A stretch of 64,000 bases of DNA from contig CP065161.1 in the NCBI GenBank assembly GCA_015693905.1, positions 248,001 through 312,000 on the forward strand, given 5' to 3'. How positions within the stretch are numbered: the first letter of the stretch is position 1; each line of letters starts with the position of its first letter. Under the pieces are notes generated by a model, which saw nothing but the letters and a program-made list of their open reading frames with translations, was not told the origin of the DNA and did no database searches. This stretch comes from Rhodobacterales bacterium HKCCA1288. Its GTDB lineage: Bacteria; Pseudomonadota; Alphaproteobacteria; Rhodobacterales; Rhodobacteraceae. This document shows positions 39,783 to 48,349 of this stretch, one piece after another. The translations under genes were made by a program, and so were the position numbers.

Positions 39783-40280
39783 CTATGCTTTGGCCGCTGC
39801 GGCCTTGGCCCAGATCACGAACAGGGCCAAGCAAATCAGGCCATTCCATGAGGCCATCGACAGACCCGCAAAGGCCCATGCAACCTCGTCACACATAACA
39901 ATCGCAGGCGCGGTGTCTGTTGAGAGCAATTCACTGGCCGAAAGCGACTGGATATCTTCTGCGCCCCCCGTGCAGGAGGTGGGGCCTTGCCACCACCCGC
40001 GCTCAACCCCTGTGTGATACAGCGCGATCCCTGCATTCACGAGCATCGCGCCCGCCCCAATCAGGGTCAAGCCGCGCGCCAATTTGGGGGCAATGGCGGC
40101 AATGATTACGATGAACAGCGCAACCAGTGCAGCGCCCGCATGGGGCCAACGTTGCCACAGGCACATGGCGCAGGGCGCAAGCCCGCCAAGATACTGAAAC
40201 CCAAAAGCGCCCGCCAATGTCGCGGCAGACCCCAGACCCGCGAGGGCGGATAATTTTGACAAATTCAGATCCCGCATCAT
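39783..40280 (-). CDS. dsbB: Disulfide bond formation protein B family
   Basis: The 165-residue, four-helix inner-membrane protein reoxidises DsbA and passes electrons to quinone. The first redox pair is in LAPCAMCLWQRWPH, with the typical CxxC-x-W-Q; the second is formed by Cys in GPTSCTGG and IVMCDEVAW. Helices are at about 7-30, 43-62, 66-88 and 138-160. It overlaps the upstream YqaA-like gene by four bases, so the two are co-translated. Confidence 0.92.
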   Translation of the reverse strand: MMRDLNLSKLSALAGLGSAATLAGAFGFQYLGGLAPCAMCLWQRWPHAGAALVALFIVIIAAIAPKLARGLTLIGAGAMLVNAGIALYHTGVERGWWQGPTSCTGGAEDIQSLSASELLSTDTAPAIVMCDEVAWAFAGLSMASWNGLICLALFVIWAKAAAAKA

Positions 40281-40858
40281 CCCATGAACCTAACAGCATA
40301 AAATCCGCCAAGCAAGATGACGATGAACAATGTAAACATCAGCCCCAGACGGCGCTCGATGAAATCGCGTAAAGGGGCGCCGAATTGGCGCAGCAATGCC
40401 GCGATGACAAAGAATCGAATCCCCCGCGCGATGATCGAGGTGACAATGAATGTCCCCAAAGGCAGGCCTGTCCACCCTGACATGATGGTGATGACCTTAT
40501 AGGGGAAGGGGGTTAGCCCTGCGATCAATACGGGCCAAAAGCCAAGATCATTAAAGCGCGTGTTAAACTCGGCCATTGCATCGGCCTTGCCAAGGGCCGC
40601 CAAAATCGGCGCGCCGATTTGGTCATAGAACAGCGCCCCAATCGCATAGCCTGCAATACCCCCCAAAACTGAGGCGATTAAGCAGACAGAGGCAATTAAA
40701 AAAGCCCGATTGGGCCGCGCAAGGATCATTGGGATCATCAAAATATCAGGGGGAATGGGAAAGATTGAACTTTCCGCAAAGGACACAATCGCCAAGGCCC
40801 ACAGGGCGTGGCGATGACCCGCCAAACCCATTGTCCAATTATAGAGCCCGCGCAGCAT
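40277..40858 (-). CDS. YqaA-type membrane protein (DedA/VTT superfamily)
   Basis: The 193-residue membrane protein has SFAESSIFPIPPDILMIPMI near the start and LIAGLTPFPYKVITIMSGW in the middle, the hallmarks of the YqaA branch of the DedA/SNARE-associated (VTT) superfamily. Relatives are linked to envelope homeostasis and lipid-carrier flipping; the function of YqaA itself is not settled. It lies immediately upstream of dsbB. Confidence 0.85.
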   Translation of the reverse strand: MLRGLYNWTMGLAGHRHALWALAIVSFAESSIFPIPPDILMIPMILARPNRAFLIASVCLIASVLGGIAGYAIGALFYDQIGAPILAALGKADAMAEFNTRFNDLGFWPVLIAGLTPFPYKVITIMSGWTGLPLGTFIVTSIIARGIRFFVIAALLRQFGAPLRDFIERRLGLMFTLFIVILLGGFYAVRFMG

Positions 40859-40953
40859 CGCATTTATCCTAATATCGCCCCAATGTCAGAGGCGATGCCC
40901 GACAGGGCGGAAAAGGTCAAGCCAAAGCCAGATGACATGAGTGTGACAAAACT

Positions 40954-40981
40954 CTTGACGGATCGTTGCAAATGATAAAAT
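40954..40981 (+). promoter_or_regulatory. Candidate promoter of a small RNA
   Basis: CTTGAC (40954-40959, the -35 form favoured in this group), a 16-base spacer, and TAAAAT (40976-40981) lie 57 bases before a strong terminator stem. Confidence 0.45.
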
Positions 40982-40987
40982 GTCGCA

Positions 40988-41072
40988 GGCACATTGAATA
41001 CGCGCGAGCCCCGAAAGGGAGTTTCACGTCGCGTTGAGGCTCAAGCGGAGGGGAGGCCGCTTGAGCCTTTTT
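40988..41072 (+). ncRNA. Candidate small RNA upstream of zwf
   Basis: The promoter-like pair at 40954-40981 and a strong terminator (41038-41072) bracket about 85 bases with no credible reading frame. The interior holds a GCCCCGAAAGGG mini-hairpin flanked by CGCG repeats. The arrangement is that of an independent trans-acting sRNA, but I cannot match it to a named family. The remaining bases of the 40859-41270 gap hold only the LacI-type palindrome. Confidence 0.45.
41038..41072 (+). terminator. Strong rho-independent terminator
   Basis: A perfect 11-bp stem (GGCTCAAGCGG at 41038-41048 with CCGCTTGAGCC at 41057-41067) is followed by TTTTT. No gene precedes it on this strand for over a kilobase, so it must end a non-coding or very short transcript. 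Confidence 0.85.
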
Positions 41073-41179
41073 CATTTTACGCCGCGCCACAGCGCGCGAA
41101 AATCTGCCCCGCCGCTTTGCCAAATCTTCAGGCTCTGCTAGACTTTGGGTTCGAGATTGGCTAAGCCCGCCTTAGCTTT

Positions 41180-41193
41180 CGTTAGCGCTAACG
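41180..41193 (+). promoter_or_regulatory. LacI-family-type operator palindrome upstream of zwf
   Basis: CGTTAGCGCTAACG is a perfect 14-base palindrome centred on CG, the symmetry expected of LacI-family operators. It lies 77 bases before the zwf start, so it probably controls zwf-pgl-pgi in response to sugar. No LacI-type regulator gene is in the window. Confidence 0.6.
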
Positions 41194-41270
41194 TAAATCG
41201 CGGCCAAAGGCGGCAATAACCTGTGAATTTCCCAAAGAATTTGGGTCAGATGCAGGGCAAAGGAGAGAAA

Positions 41271-42722
41271 ATGGTTTCGCGCGTCATTCCAGTTGAAGAT
41301 TTTGATCTGGTCATTTTTGGGGCGACAGGGGATCTGGCGCGGCGCAAAATCCTGCCTGGACTTTATCGGCGCTTTCATGACGGGCAAATGCCGCCCGAGG
41401 CGCGGATCATCGGCGCAGCGCGCACATCCCAAGATGACGTAGCCTTTCGTGATTTTGTCCGCGCGGCCATTGCCGAATTCACCCCCGAAGCCAGACGCGA
41501 TGAAACCAGCCTTGCCGCGTTTTTGCAGCGTTTGAGCTATGTCGCCATTGATGCGCGCGGCACGGATGGATGGGCCGATCTCGCGGGAACAATGCGTGAT
41601 GGTGTCGTGCAGGCCTTTTATTTCTCGGTCGCGCCCGCCTTGTTTGGCGATCTGGCCGAACGTCTGCACACCCATAAAGTTGCGCGCTCTGACGCGCGGA
41701 TTGTGGTGGAAAAGCCCTTTGGTCATGATCTGGCCACCGCCAAGGCCTTGAACGCAACTCTGGCCGAGCATTTTGACGAAGGCCAGATTTACCGCATCGA
41801 CCATTATTTGGGTAAAGAAACGGTGCAAAACCTGATGGCGATCCGCTTTGCGAATATCCTGTTCGAGCCGCTGTGGAACGCCCAATATGTCGACCATGTG
41901 CAAATCACTGTGGCCGAAGAGGTCGGTGTTGGCGGGCGGGGGGCCTATTACGATAAATCAGGCGCGATGCGTGATATGGTGCAAAACCATTTGATGCAGC
42001 TTCTGTGTTTGACCGCGATGGAGCCACCCAATCATTTTGACCCTGATGCGGTGCGCGATGAAAAGCTTAAGGTGATCCGCGCACTCGATCCTGTGCGCCC
42101 CGAGGATATTGTGCGCGGCCAGTATAAAGCAGGCGATAAGACAGCGTCTTATTTGGACGATGTCGAAGACCCCAAAAGCCGCACAGAAAGTTTTGTGGCC
42201 ATGAAGGTGCATATCGCCAATTGGCGGTGGAACGGCACGCCATTCTACTTGCGCACAGGCAAACGGATGCGCGCGCGGATGTCCGAGATTGTGATCCATT
42301 TCAAAGAACCGCCCCATTCCATTTTTGATGAGGATGCAGGGACGAAGCCCAATGTTTTGTCTATTCGCCTGCAGCCTGATGAGGGCATTGATCTAAGCGT
42401 CACCATCAAAGAGCCAGGCCCAGGGGGGATGCGTTTGGTCGATGTGCCGCTTGATATGACCTTTGCCGAGGCGCTTGGGGCGGATGCGGCCGATGCACCC
42501 GATGCTTATGAGCGGCTGATCATGGATGTGATCCGTGGCAATCAAACGCTATTCATGCGCGGCGATGAGGTTGAGGCAGCTTGGCGTTGGACGGATCCAA
42601 TCATCCAAGGGTGGCAATCGCGCAATGAGCGCCCCGTGCCCTATCAGGCCTTTAGCACAGGGCCAGAAGATGCGCTGATGTTGTTGCATCGCGATGGGCG
42701 GCGTTGGCGTGAGGTGGGCTGA
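41271..42722 (+). CDS. zwf: Glucose-6-phosphate 1-dehydrogenase
   Basis: The 483-residue enzyme oxidises glucose-6-phosphate to 6-phosphogluconolactone. It has the NADP-binding VIFGATGDLARRKILPGLY, the catalytic RIDHYLGKETVQNLMAIRF, and RWNGTPFYLRTGKRM. ATG 41271 follows AAGGAGAG; the in-frame extension back to 41223 is not family-like. It heads the zwf-pgl-pgi operon, which feeds the Entner-Doudoroff route usual in Rhodobacteraceae. edd and eda are not in the window. Confidence 0.96.
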   Translation: MVSRVIPVEDFDLVIFGATGDLARRKILPGLYRRFHDGQMPPEARIIGAARTSQDDVAFRDFVRAAIAEFTPEARRDETSLAAFLQRLSYVAIDARGTDGWADLAGTMRDGVVQAFYFSVAPALFGDLAERLHTHKVARSDARIVVEKPFGHDLATAKALNATLAEHFDEGQIYRIDHYLGKETVQNLMAIRFANILFEPLWNAQYVDHVQITVAEEVGVGGRGAYYDKSGAMRDMVQNHLMQLLCLTAMEPPNHFDPDAVRDEKLKVIRALDPVRPEDIVRGQYKAGDKTASYLDDVEDPKSRTESFVAMKVHIANWRWNGTPFYLRTGKRMRARMSEIVIHFKEPPHSIFDEDAGTKPNVLSIRLQPDEGIDLSVTIKEPGPGGMRLVDVPLDMTFAEALGADAADAPDAYERLIMDVIRGNQTLFMRGDEVEAAWRWTDPIIQGWQSRNERPVPYQAFSTGPEDALMLLHRDGRRWREVG

Positions 42723-42726
42723 TCTC

Positions 42727-43398
42727 ATGGAATTGATCACCTATCCCGACCGCGATCTATTGATGATGTCCTTGGCGGATCGTATCGCCTCGGAATTAGG
42801 GCAGGCCTTGCGCATGGCGGGGCGTGCCTCGCTCTGTGTTCCAGGCGGCACGACACCGGGCCCTGTGTTCAAAACCTTGGCCGAAGTGGATTTGGCTTGG
42901 CGCGATGTTGCAGTCTTTCTCAATGATGAACGCTGGCTTGGTGAGGATAGCCCACGCTCCAACACAAGACTTTTGAGGGAAACGCTATTACAATCAAAGG
43001 CATCCGCGGCAAAGTTAATTCCCTTATTTAACGGCGCCGATACGCCAGAGGATGGCATCCCCGATCTGACAAACGGGCTGTTGCCGCATTTGCCGATCAC
43101 AGTTTTGCTGTTGGGGATGGGCGCAGATATGCATACCGCAAGCCTCTTTCCCGATGGGGATAATCTCAACGCAGCTCTCAGCGCAGATGCGCCGCCCCTG
43201 ATGGCGATGCGGGCCGCAAATGCGGGCGAGCCGCGGATCACCTTGAGCGCCCCCGTGCTGAAAGCCGCGCTGCATTGCCATATCTTGATCACAGGGCCAG
43301 AAAAGCGCGCAGCACTTGAGCGGGCCGCAGACTTGCCTGAAGATCAAGCACCAATTGCCACTGTTTTAAAGACCGCCACCATTCATTGGGCTGAGTAA
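42727..43398 (+). CDS. pgl: 6-phosphogluconolactonase
   Basis: The 223-residue enzyme hydrolyses the lactone made by Zwf. The family motifs LCVPGGTTPGPVFKTL, VAVFLNDERWLGEDSPRSN and VLLLGMGADMHTASLFPDG are present. The start at ATG 42727 is four bases after the zwf stop; the pgi gene follows three bases after its own stop. Confidence 0.94.
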   Translation: MELITYPDRDLLMMSLADRIASELGQALRMAGRASLCVPGGTTPGPVFKTLAEVDLAWRDVAVFLNDERWLGEDSPRSNTRLLRETLLQSKASAAKLIPLFNGADTPEDGIPDLTNGLLPHLPITVLLLGMGADMHTASLFPDGDNLNAALSADAPPLMAMRAANAGEPRITLSAPVLKAALHCHILITGPEKRAALERAADLPEDQAPIATVLKTATIHWAE

Positions 43399-43401
43399 AT
43401 C

Positions 43402-45009
43402 ATGACCATCTGGACAGAGCTTTCCACCGCGTGGGATCACCTGCGCAGCACCCGTATGTCGCAGCTTTTTGACAATGATCCTGCCCGCGCTGCGCGGTTT
43501 TTGGCCAAGACGGGCGATATGATGTTCGATTTTTCTAAGACACATATCACCGATGAGGTGCTGTCACTCTTGGTGGAATTGGCGCGCAAGTCCAATGTCG
43601 AAGAAAAACGCACGGCGATGTTCGCGGGCGAAAAGATCAATGAAACCGAAGGTCGCGCGGTGCTGCACACGGCCTTGCGCGCGCCCTCTGGCCCGATCAT
43701 GGTGGATGGGGTGGATGTTCTGCCTGCCGTGCAAGAAACCCGCGCCCGTATGGCACAGTTCGCCGATGATCTGCGCGCAGGCCGCTATAAGGGGCAGGGC
43801 GGCAAGATCACGGATGTGATCAATATTGGGATTGGCGGGTCTGATCTGGGCCCTGCGATGGCCACGCTTGCGCTTGCACCTTATCACGATGGGCCGCGCG
43901 TGCATTATGTGTCAAACGTGGATGGGGCACATATCAACGACACGCTGCAAGGGCTTGATCCAACAACAACTTTGGTCATTGTGGCCTCGAAAACCTTTAC
44001 CACGATTGAAACCATGACCAATGCGCAAACGGCGCGCGATTGGATGGCGCAGGCGGTCAACGAGCCTGCCGCGCAATTCGTGGCCCTGTCCTCTGCCACG
44101 GATAAAACAGCGGCCTATGGTATTGATCCGTCCCGCGTGTTTGGGTTCGAGGATTGGGTCGGCGGGCGCTATTCCCTCTGGGGGCCAATTGGCCTTGGGG
44201 TGATGCTGGCCATTGGGCCAAAACAGTTTGACGAATTCCTTGCGGGTGCGGCGGCCATGGATGCCCATTTCCGCGAGGCTGATCTTCCCGAGAATATGCC
44301 CGTATTATTGGCCTTGGTCGGGCTGTGGCACAATCAGGTTTGCGGTCATGCGACCCGCGCGGTGTTGCCCTATGACCAACGCCTATCGCGTCTGCCCGCC
44401 TATTTGCAGCAATTGGAAATGGAATCGAACGGCAAGGGCGTGTCTATGGATGGGCAGGATTTGCCATATCATTCAGGCCCGATTGTTTGGGGCGAGCCGG
44501 GCACAAATGGGCAACACGCGTTTTATCAGCTGATCCATCAGGGCACGCGTGTCGTTCCGTGCGAATTTATGGTGGCCGCCGCAGGGCATGAGCCTGAATT
44601 GGCGCATCACCATACCCTGCTCTTGTCGAATTGCTTGGCGCAATCTCAGGCCTTGATGCAGGGCCGTAGCCTTGAGGTGGCGCGCGGCATGATGGCTGCA
44701 AAAGGCCTGTCTGGTGCGGAATTGGAACGCCAAGCGCGGCACCGCGTTTTCATGGGCAATCGCCCGTCAACCACGCTGATCTACCCCCGCCTGACCCCGT
44801 TCACCTTGGGGCAGATCATCGCCCTTTATGAGCATCGGGTGTTTGTGGAAGGGGTAATTTTGGGGATCAATTCCTATGACCAATGGGGGGTGGAATTGGG
44901 CAAAGAACTGGCTTTGGCGCTGCAACCCGCCGTTGAAGGCGCGGCGGGGGCAGAGGGGTTAGACCCTTCTACCGCAAGCCTGTTGCGCTATATCCACGCG
45001 CATCGTTAA
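43402..45009 (+). CDS. pgi: Glucose-6-phosphate isomerase
   Basis: The 535-residue enzyme interconverts glucose- and fructose-6-phosphate. It has [38 protein letters not shown], the catalytic Glu region [15 protein letters not shown] and QLEMESNGK, and the C-terminal catalytic Lys in [15 protein letters not shown]. In this operon it lets fructose-derived carbon cycle back into the Entner-Doudoroff branch. Its stop overlaps that of the DUF2938 gene on the opposite strand. Confidence 0.96.
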   Translation: MTIWTELSTAWDHLRSTRMSQLFDNDPARAARFLAKTGDMMFDFSKTHITDEVLSLLVELARKSNVEEKRTAMFAGEKINETEGRAVLHTALRAPSGPIMVDGVDVLPAVQETRARMAQFADDLRAGRYKGQGGKITDVINIGIGGSDLGPAMATLALAPYHDGPRVHYVSNVDGAHINDTLQGLDPTTTLVIVASKTFTTIETMTNAQTARDWMAQAVNEPAAQFVALSSATDKTAAYGIDPSRVFGFEDWVGGRYSLWGPIGLGVMLAIGPKQFDEFLAGAAAMDAHFREADLPENMPVLLALVGLWHNQVCGHATRAVLPYDQRLSRLPAYLQQLEMESNGKGVSMDGQDLPYHSGPIVWGEPGTNGQHAFYQLIHQGTRVVPCEFMVAAAGHEPELAHHHTLLLSNCLAQSQALMQGRSLEVARGMMAAKGLSGAELERQARHRVFMGNRPSTTLIYPRLTPFTLGQIIALYEHRVFVEGVILGINSYDQWGVELGKELALALQPAVEGAAGAEGLDPSTASLLRYIHAHR

Positions 45010-45482
45010 CCAAGCGCCACCGCGCCCATCCACATTCCAAGGCCAAAGACCGTATGGGCCATAAGGCCCAAAACCCGCCCCTTCCATGGGGCGGCGGTTT
45101 TGGCAAGCGCCCATCCAAGCCCGAGGCCTGGATGCAACAAAAACCATCCCGCCCCGATGGTCAGGATCGCGAAAATCCAAAGCGGCAGGAAATTGGGCGC
45201 GCTTAACCACGCTTGGCCCATGATCCCCAAAAACAGCGCACCATAGACCGCACCGACCGCATAGTGGAAAATCCAACCAATTAGGCGTTCGCGGGCCACG
45301 GGGGTGCTGGTATTGATATCAGCGTGAAACACTGTCCCGCGCCCCAAATGCGCAACCCAACGGCCCACATTGCCCCAATTGGGCGCAGGGATGCCCGCAA
45401 TCCGTGTCAGGATGACCGCCCAGATATCCATCGCAACAGTGCCACAGATGCCCATGATGAGGCCCAGTGTGATGACGCTCAT
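45006..45482 (-). CDS. DUF2938 family membrane protein
   Basis: The 158-residue protein has four hydrophobic helices and the DUF2938 features [13 protein letters not shown] at the start, [12 protein letters not shown], and [16 protein letters not shown]. No function is known for the family. It is downstream of the FAH-family gene on the same strand, with 25 bases between them. Confidence 0.8.
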   Translation of the reverse strand: MSVITLGLIMGICGTVAMDIWAVILTRIAGIPAPNWGNVGRWVAHLGRGTVFHADINTSTPVARERLIGWIFHYAVGAVYGALFLGIMGQAWLSAPNFLPLWIFAILTIGAGWFLLHPGLGLGWALAKTAAPWKGRVLGLMAHTVFGLGMWMGAVALG

Positions 45483-45507
45483 TTTCTCTTCTCCCCTGCT
45501 TGCAGGT

Positions 45508-46197
45508 TCAGGTCACGCGGACGCGCAACGTGCCCAGACCTGCAACCTTTCCTTCCATCACATCGCCGCGCGCCACGGGGCCAACCCCCGCAGGTGTGCC
45601 CGTTAGGATCACATCCCCTGCCGCCAATTCAAAATATTGCGACAGATAGCGAATGATTTCGGGCGTTTTCCAAATCATTTGCGCCAAATCCCCCTCTTGG
45701 CGCAGCGCCCCATTCACATGCAGCGTGATCTCTCCTGTGCTGGGATGGCCCACTTGGGCCACTGGCAAAAGCGGGCTTATCGGGGCGGAGTGCTCAAAGG
45801 ATTTACCGATCTCCCAAGGGCGGCCTAATTTCTTGGCCTCGCCCTGCAAATCGCGCCGTGTCATATCAAGCGCCACGCCATAGCCCCACACATGGGATAG
45901 CGCGTCTTCAAGTGCGATATCGCGCCCGCCTGATTTCAGCGCCACCATCATTTCGATCTCATGATGCAAGTCAGACGTGCCAACAGGGTAGGGCATCTCG
46001 CCTGACGCATCCAAACTGTCTGGATTTTTCTGAAAGAAGAACGGCGGCTCGCGGTCGGGATCATGACCCATTTCAATCGCATGGGCGGCATAATTGCGCC
46101 CGATGCAATACACGCGGCGAACAGGAAATACGCCGCCCCCCTCCACGGGAATCATTGGGTGCGGGGGGGCAGGGATCACAAAATTATCTTGGTTCAT
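45508..46197 (-). CDS. Fumarylacetoacetate hydrolase family protein
   Basis: The 229-residue enzyme is a short FAH-family hydrolase, closest by eye to fumarylpyruvate hydrolases/acylpyruvases. It shows VYCIGRNYAAHAIEMG, the metal ligands Glu-x-Glu in DLHHEIEMMVAL and Asp in YGVALDMTRRDLQ, and the signature DVILTGTPAGVGP. It likely cleaves an acylpyruvate-type beta-diketone; the actual substrate is not shown by its neighbours. Confidence 0.87.
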   Translation of the reverse strand: MNQDNFVIPAPPHPMIPVEGGGVFPVRRVYCIGRNYAAHAIEMGHDPDREPPFFFQKNPDSLDASGEMPYPVGTSDLHHEIEMMVALKSGGRDIALEDALSHVWGYGVALDMTRRDLQGEAKKLGRPWEIGKSFEHSAPISPLLPVAQVGHPSTGEITLHVNGALRQEGDLAQMIWKTPEIIRYLSQYFELAAGDVILTGTPAGVGPVARGDVMEGKVAGLGTLRVRVT

Positions 46198-46373
46198 TTG
46201 GGCTATTTTCTTTTTCAGTTCTCACGCGACTGCCACGCTAGGGGCTTGGGGTTCGCTTGGCAATTGGAGAAAAATTTAAGGGAATTTTACAAATTCTTCA
46301 TCTATCAGCTTCGCGGTTTGCTTTTTTTCTAGGCAAAATTTCTGGAACTGCCTAATCTTTAACAGGCCTTCGT

Positions 46374-46435
46374 CATGGCGCGCCGTCTTGCCCATGCCGC
46401 GGATTGACCGCAGGCGGGTGGGATCATGAGGTGGC
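46374..46435 (+). promoter_or_regulatory. Candidate NMT1-motif (xanthine) riboswitch
   Basis: A compact nested hairpin lies 34-95 bases ahead of the importer start. GCC-GCGG (46396-46402), a five-base loop AUUGA, CCGC (46408-46411), a bulged A, and GGC (46413-46415) are flanked by CCC (46391-46393) and GGG (46416-46418), with AU left in an internal loop. CAUGG (46374-46378) could pair with CCAUG (46392-46396) instead, giving a mutually exclusive fold. Size, shape and the downstream NMT1/THI5-like gene in a purine cluster fit the NMT1-motif class, which senses xanthine. The match is from memory, not a covariance search. Confidence 0.5.
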
Positions 46436-46468
46436 TTCACAGTGCTGCATTGGATTGGAGAATAAGCC

Positions 46469-47479
46469 GTGCTTCGTAAAACACTACCACTGATCGCCGC
46501 AGGGATGATTGCAACCACCCCTGCCTTCGCCCAAACCGATATCCCCTTTACGCTCGATTGGCGGTTTGAGGGGCCATCTGCGCCTTATTTCTTGGCTATC
46601 GATAATGGCCATTTCGCAGATGCAGGCCTTGATGTTGAGATTTCTGCAGGCGAAGGGTCGCTTGATGCGATCCCCAAGGTTGCCACGGGTGCATTTCCCA
46701 TTGGGTTTGCCGATATCAACTCATTGATCCGCTTCCTAGATCAAAACCCTGGCGCCCCTGTGACCGCCGTTATGATGATCTATGACAGCCCACCTTTCTC
46801 GATTGTGGGTCGTAAAAGCCTTGGGATTAACGGGATTGAAGATCTCGAAGGCTCTACCCTTGGTGCACCGCCCCCTGATGGGGCATGGGCGCAATTCCCG
46901 ATTTTGGCAGCCGTAAATGGTATCGATGTCAGCACAATCACGGTCGAGCCTGTTGGCTTCCCCACGCGCGAGCCATCTTTGGCCGAAGGCACAGTGGACA
47001 GTGTGACGGGCTTCAATTTTAGCTCCTATCTCAGCGCCGCACGTTTGGGCGTGCCTGAGGATGATCTGACCACGATCCTTTTCGCGGATCACGGGGTTAA
47101 ACTTTATGGCAACGCGATCATCGTAAACACGGATTACGCCGCCGCGAACCCCGAGATTGTGACCGCGTTCTTGGGTGCGGTTGTCGATGGTGTGCGCGAT
47201 GCTATGGCTGACCCTGCCGCAGGCGCAGCTGCCGTAATCGCGCGCAACCCTGCAGGCGATGTTGATTTGGAAACGCGGCGTCTGCAAATGGCGCTCGATG
47301 CGAATATCGCAACCGCTTATGCGCTTGAAAATGGCATGGGCGATATTGACCCTGCCCGCATGGCTGAGGCGCTTGAGCAGATGACCATCGTTTACGATTT
47401 CCAAAACGCGCCTGACGCATCGCTCTATTTCACCGATGCCTATCTGCCCCCCGCTGAGGAGCGCAGCTTGGCCCAATAA
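46469..47479 (+). CDS. NMT1/THI5-like ABC transporter substrate-binding protein
   Basis: The 336-residue periplasmic protein has a signal peptide cleaved after AFA (residue 21) and the NMT1/THI5 fold: TLDWRFEGPSAPYFLAIDNG, FADAGLDVEIS and IGFADINSLIRFL. The family binds pyrimidines, purine-type heterocycles, taurine or nitrate. GTG 46469 follows GGAG. Given the riboswitch candidate upstream and the purine-degradation genes downstream, xanthine, urate or allantoin is a plausible ligand; this is inference. A hairpin after the gene separates it from the ATPase and permease genes. Confidence 0.87.
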   Translation: MLRKTLPLIAAGMIATTPAFAQTDIPFTLDWRFEGPSAPYFLAIDNGHFADAGLDVEISAGEGSLDAIPKVATGAFPIGFADINSLIRFLDQNPGAPVTAVMMIYDSPPFSIVGRKSLGINGIEDLEGSTLGAPPPDGAWAQFPILAAVNGIDVSTITVEPVGFPTREPSLAEGTVDSVTGFNFSSYLSAARLGVPEDDLTTILFADHGVKLYGNAIIVNTDYAAANPEIVTAFLGAVVDGVRDAMADPAAGAAAVIARNPAGDVDLETRRLQMALDANIATAYALENGMGDIDPARMAEALEQMTIVYDFQNAPDASLYFTDAYLPPAEERSLAQ

Positions 47480-47501
47480 AGCCAAACCATAAGACAATAA
47501 A

Positions 47502-47537
47502 GGGCCAGCGCGACCTGATCTCGCTGGCCCAATTTTT
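47502..47537 (+). terminator. Intercistronic hairpin/attenuator after the binding-protein gene
   Basis: GGGCCAGCG (47502-47510) pairs perfectly with CGCTGGCCC (47522-47530), followed by AATTTTT. It lies between the binding-protein gene and the ATPase gene and would let the former be made in excess. Confidence 0.75.
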
Positions 47538-47554
47538 CAGGGATAAAGGCACAG

Positions 47555-48349
47555 ATGGCGTTTCAAATAGAATTAAAAGGGGTCACTCATGCCTATCGCA
47601 CGGCATCGGGGCCTTTGCCCGTTCTTGATGATCTCTCTTTGCAGATTGAAGAACATTCATTTTGCGCGGTGGTTGGGCCTTCGGGCTGTGGGAAATCCAC
47701 GCTGACGCGATTGGTGTCAGGGCTGATGCGCCCTGACCAAGGCGAGGTCTGGTTGTCAGGTCAAAAGGTAACAGGGCCACGCCCCACAGTGGGGATGGCG
47801 TTTCAAAACCCCGTTCTGTTGGAATGGCGCACAATTTTGGAAAACGTGCTTCTGCCCTTGGAGATTGTCAAAACCCCAATGAGCCGCGCCGAGGGCGAGG
47901 CGCGCGCGCGCCATTTGTTGGAATTGGTGGGGCTCAAAGGGTTTGAGGGCAAGAAACCCTCCGAGCTTTCAGGGGGGATGCGCCAACGGGCCTCCTTGTG
48001 CCGCTCTATCATCCATAAGCCCGATGTGCTGATCTTGGATGAACCCTTTGGGGCGCTTGACGCCTTCACCCGCGAAGACCTGTGGTGCACCATGCATGAT
48101 CTGCGTGCGGAAGAGCCCTTTACCTGCCTGTTGATCACCCATGATCTGCGCGAAAGTGTGTTTTTGGCAGATCAAGTGGTGGTTCTCTCGGGTCGCCCCG
48201 CCCATGCCCAACATATTTTGCAGGTTGATCTGACGGGCAAGCGCAGTCTTGAAGATCTCTACAGCAAAAAAGCGGTCGATATGTTGGCCGTGCTGCGCCA
48301 CCAAATTCAACTGGCGCAAGGTCGCGTTCCTCAGGAGGGCGCAGCATGA
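47555..48349 (+). CDS. ABC transporter ATP-binding protein (SsuB/TauB/ThiZ type)
   Basis: The 264-residue ATPase has Walker A VVGPSGCGKSTLTRLVSG, Q-loop AFQNPVLLEWRTILENV, signature LSGGMRQRASLCRS, Walker B VLILDEPFGALDAFTRE and the switch His in LLITHDLRES. It belongs to the nitrate/taurine/thiamine-precursor importer class that pairs with NMT1-like binding proteins. Its stop overlaps the permease start by four bases (ATGA). Confidence 0.92.
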   Translation: MAFQIELKGVTHAYRTASGPLPVLDDLSLQIEEHSFCAVVGPSGCGKSTLTRLVSGLMRPDQGEVWLSGQKVTGPRPTVGMAFQNPVLLEWRTILENVLLPLEIVKTPMSRAEGEARARHLLELVGLKGFEGKKPSELSGGMRQRASLCRSIIHKPDVLILDEPFGALDAFTREDLWCTMHDLRAEEPFTCLLITHDLRESVFLADQVVVLSGRPAHAQHILQVDLTGKRSLEDLYSKKAVDMLAVLRHQIQLAQGRVPQEGAA

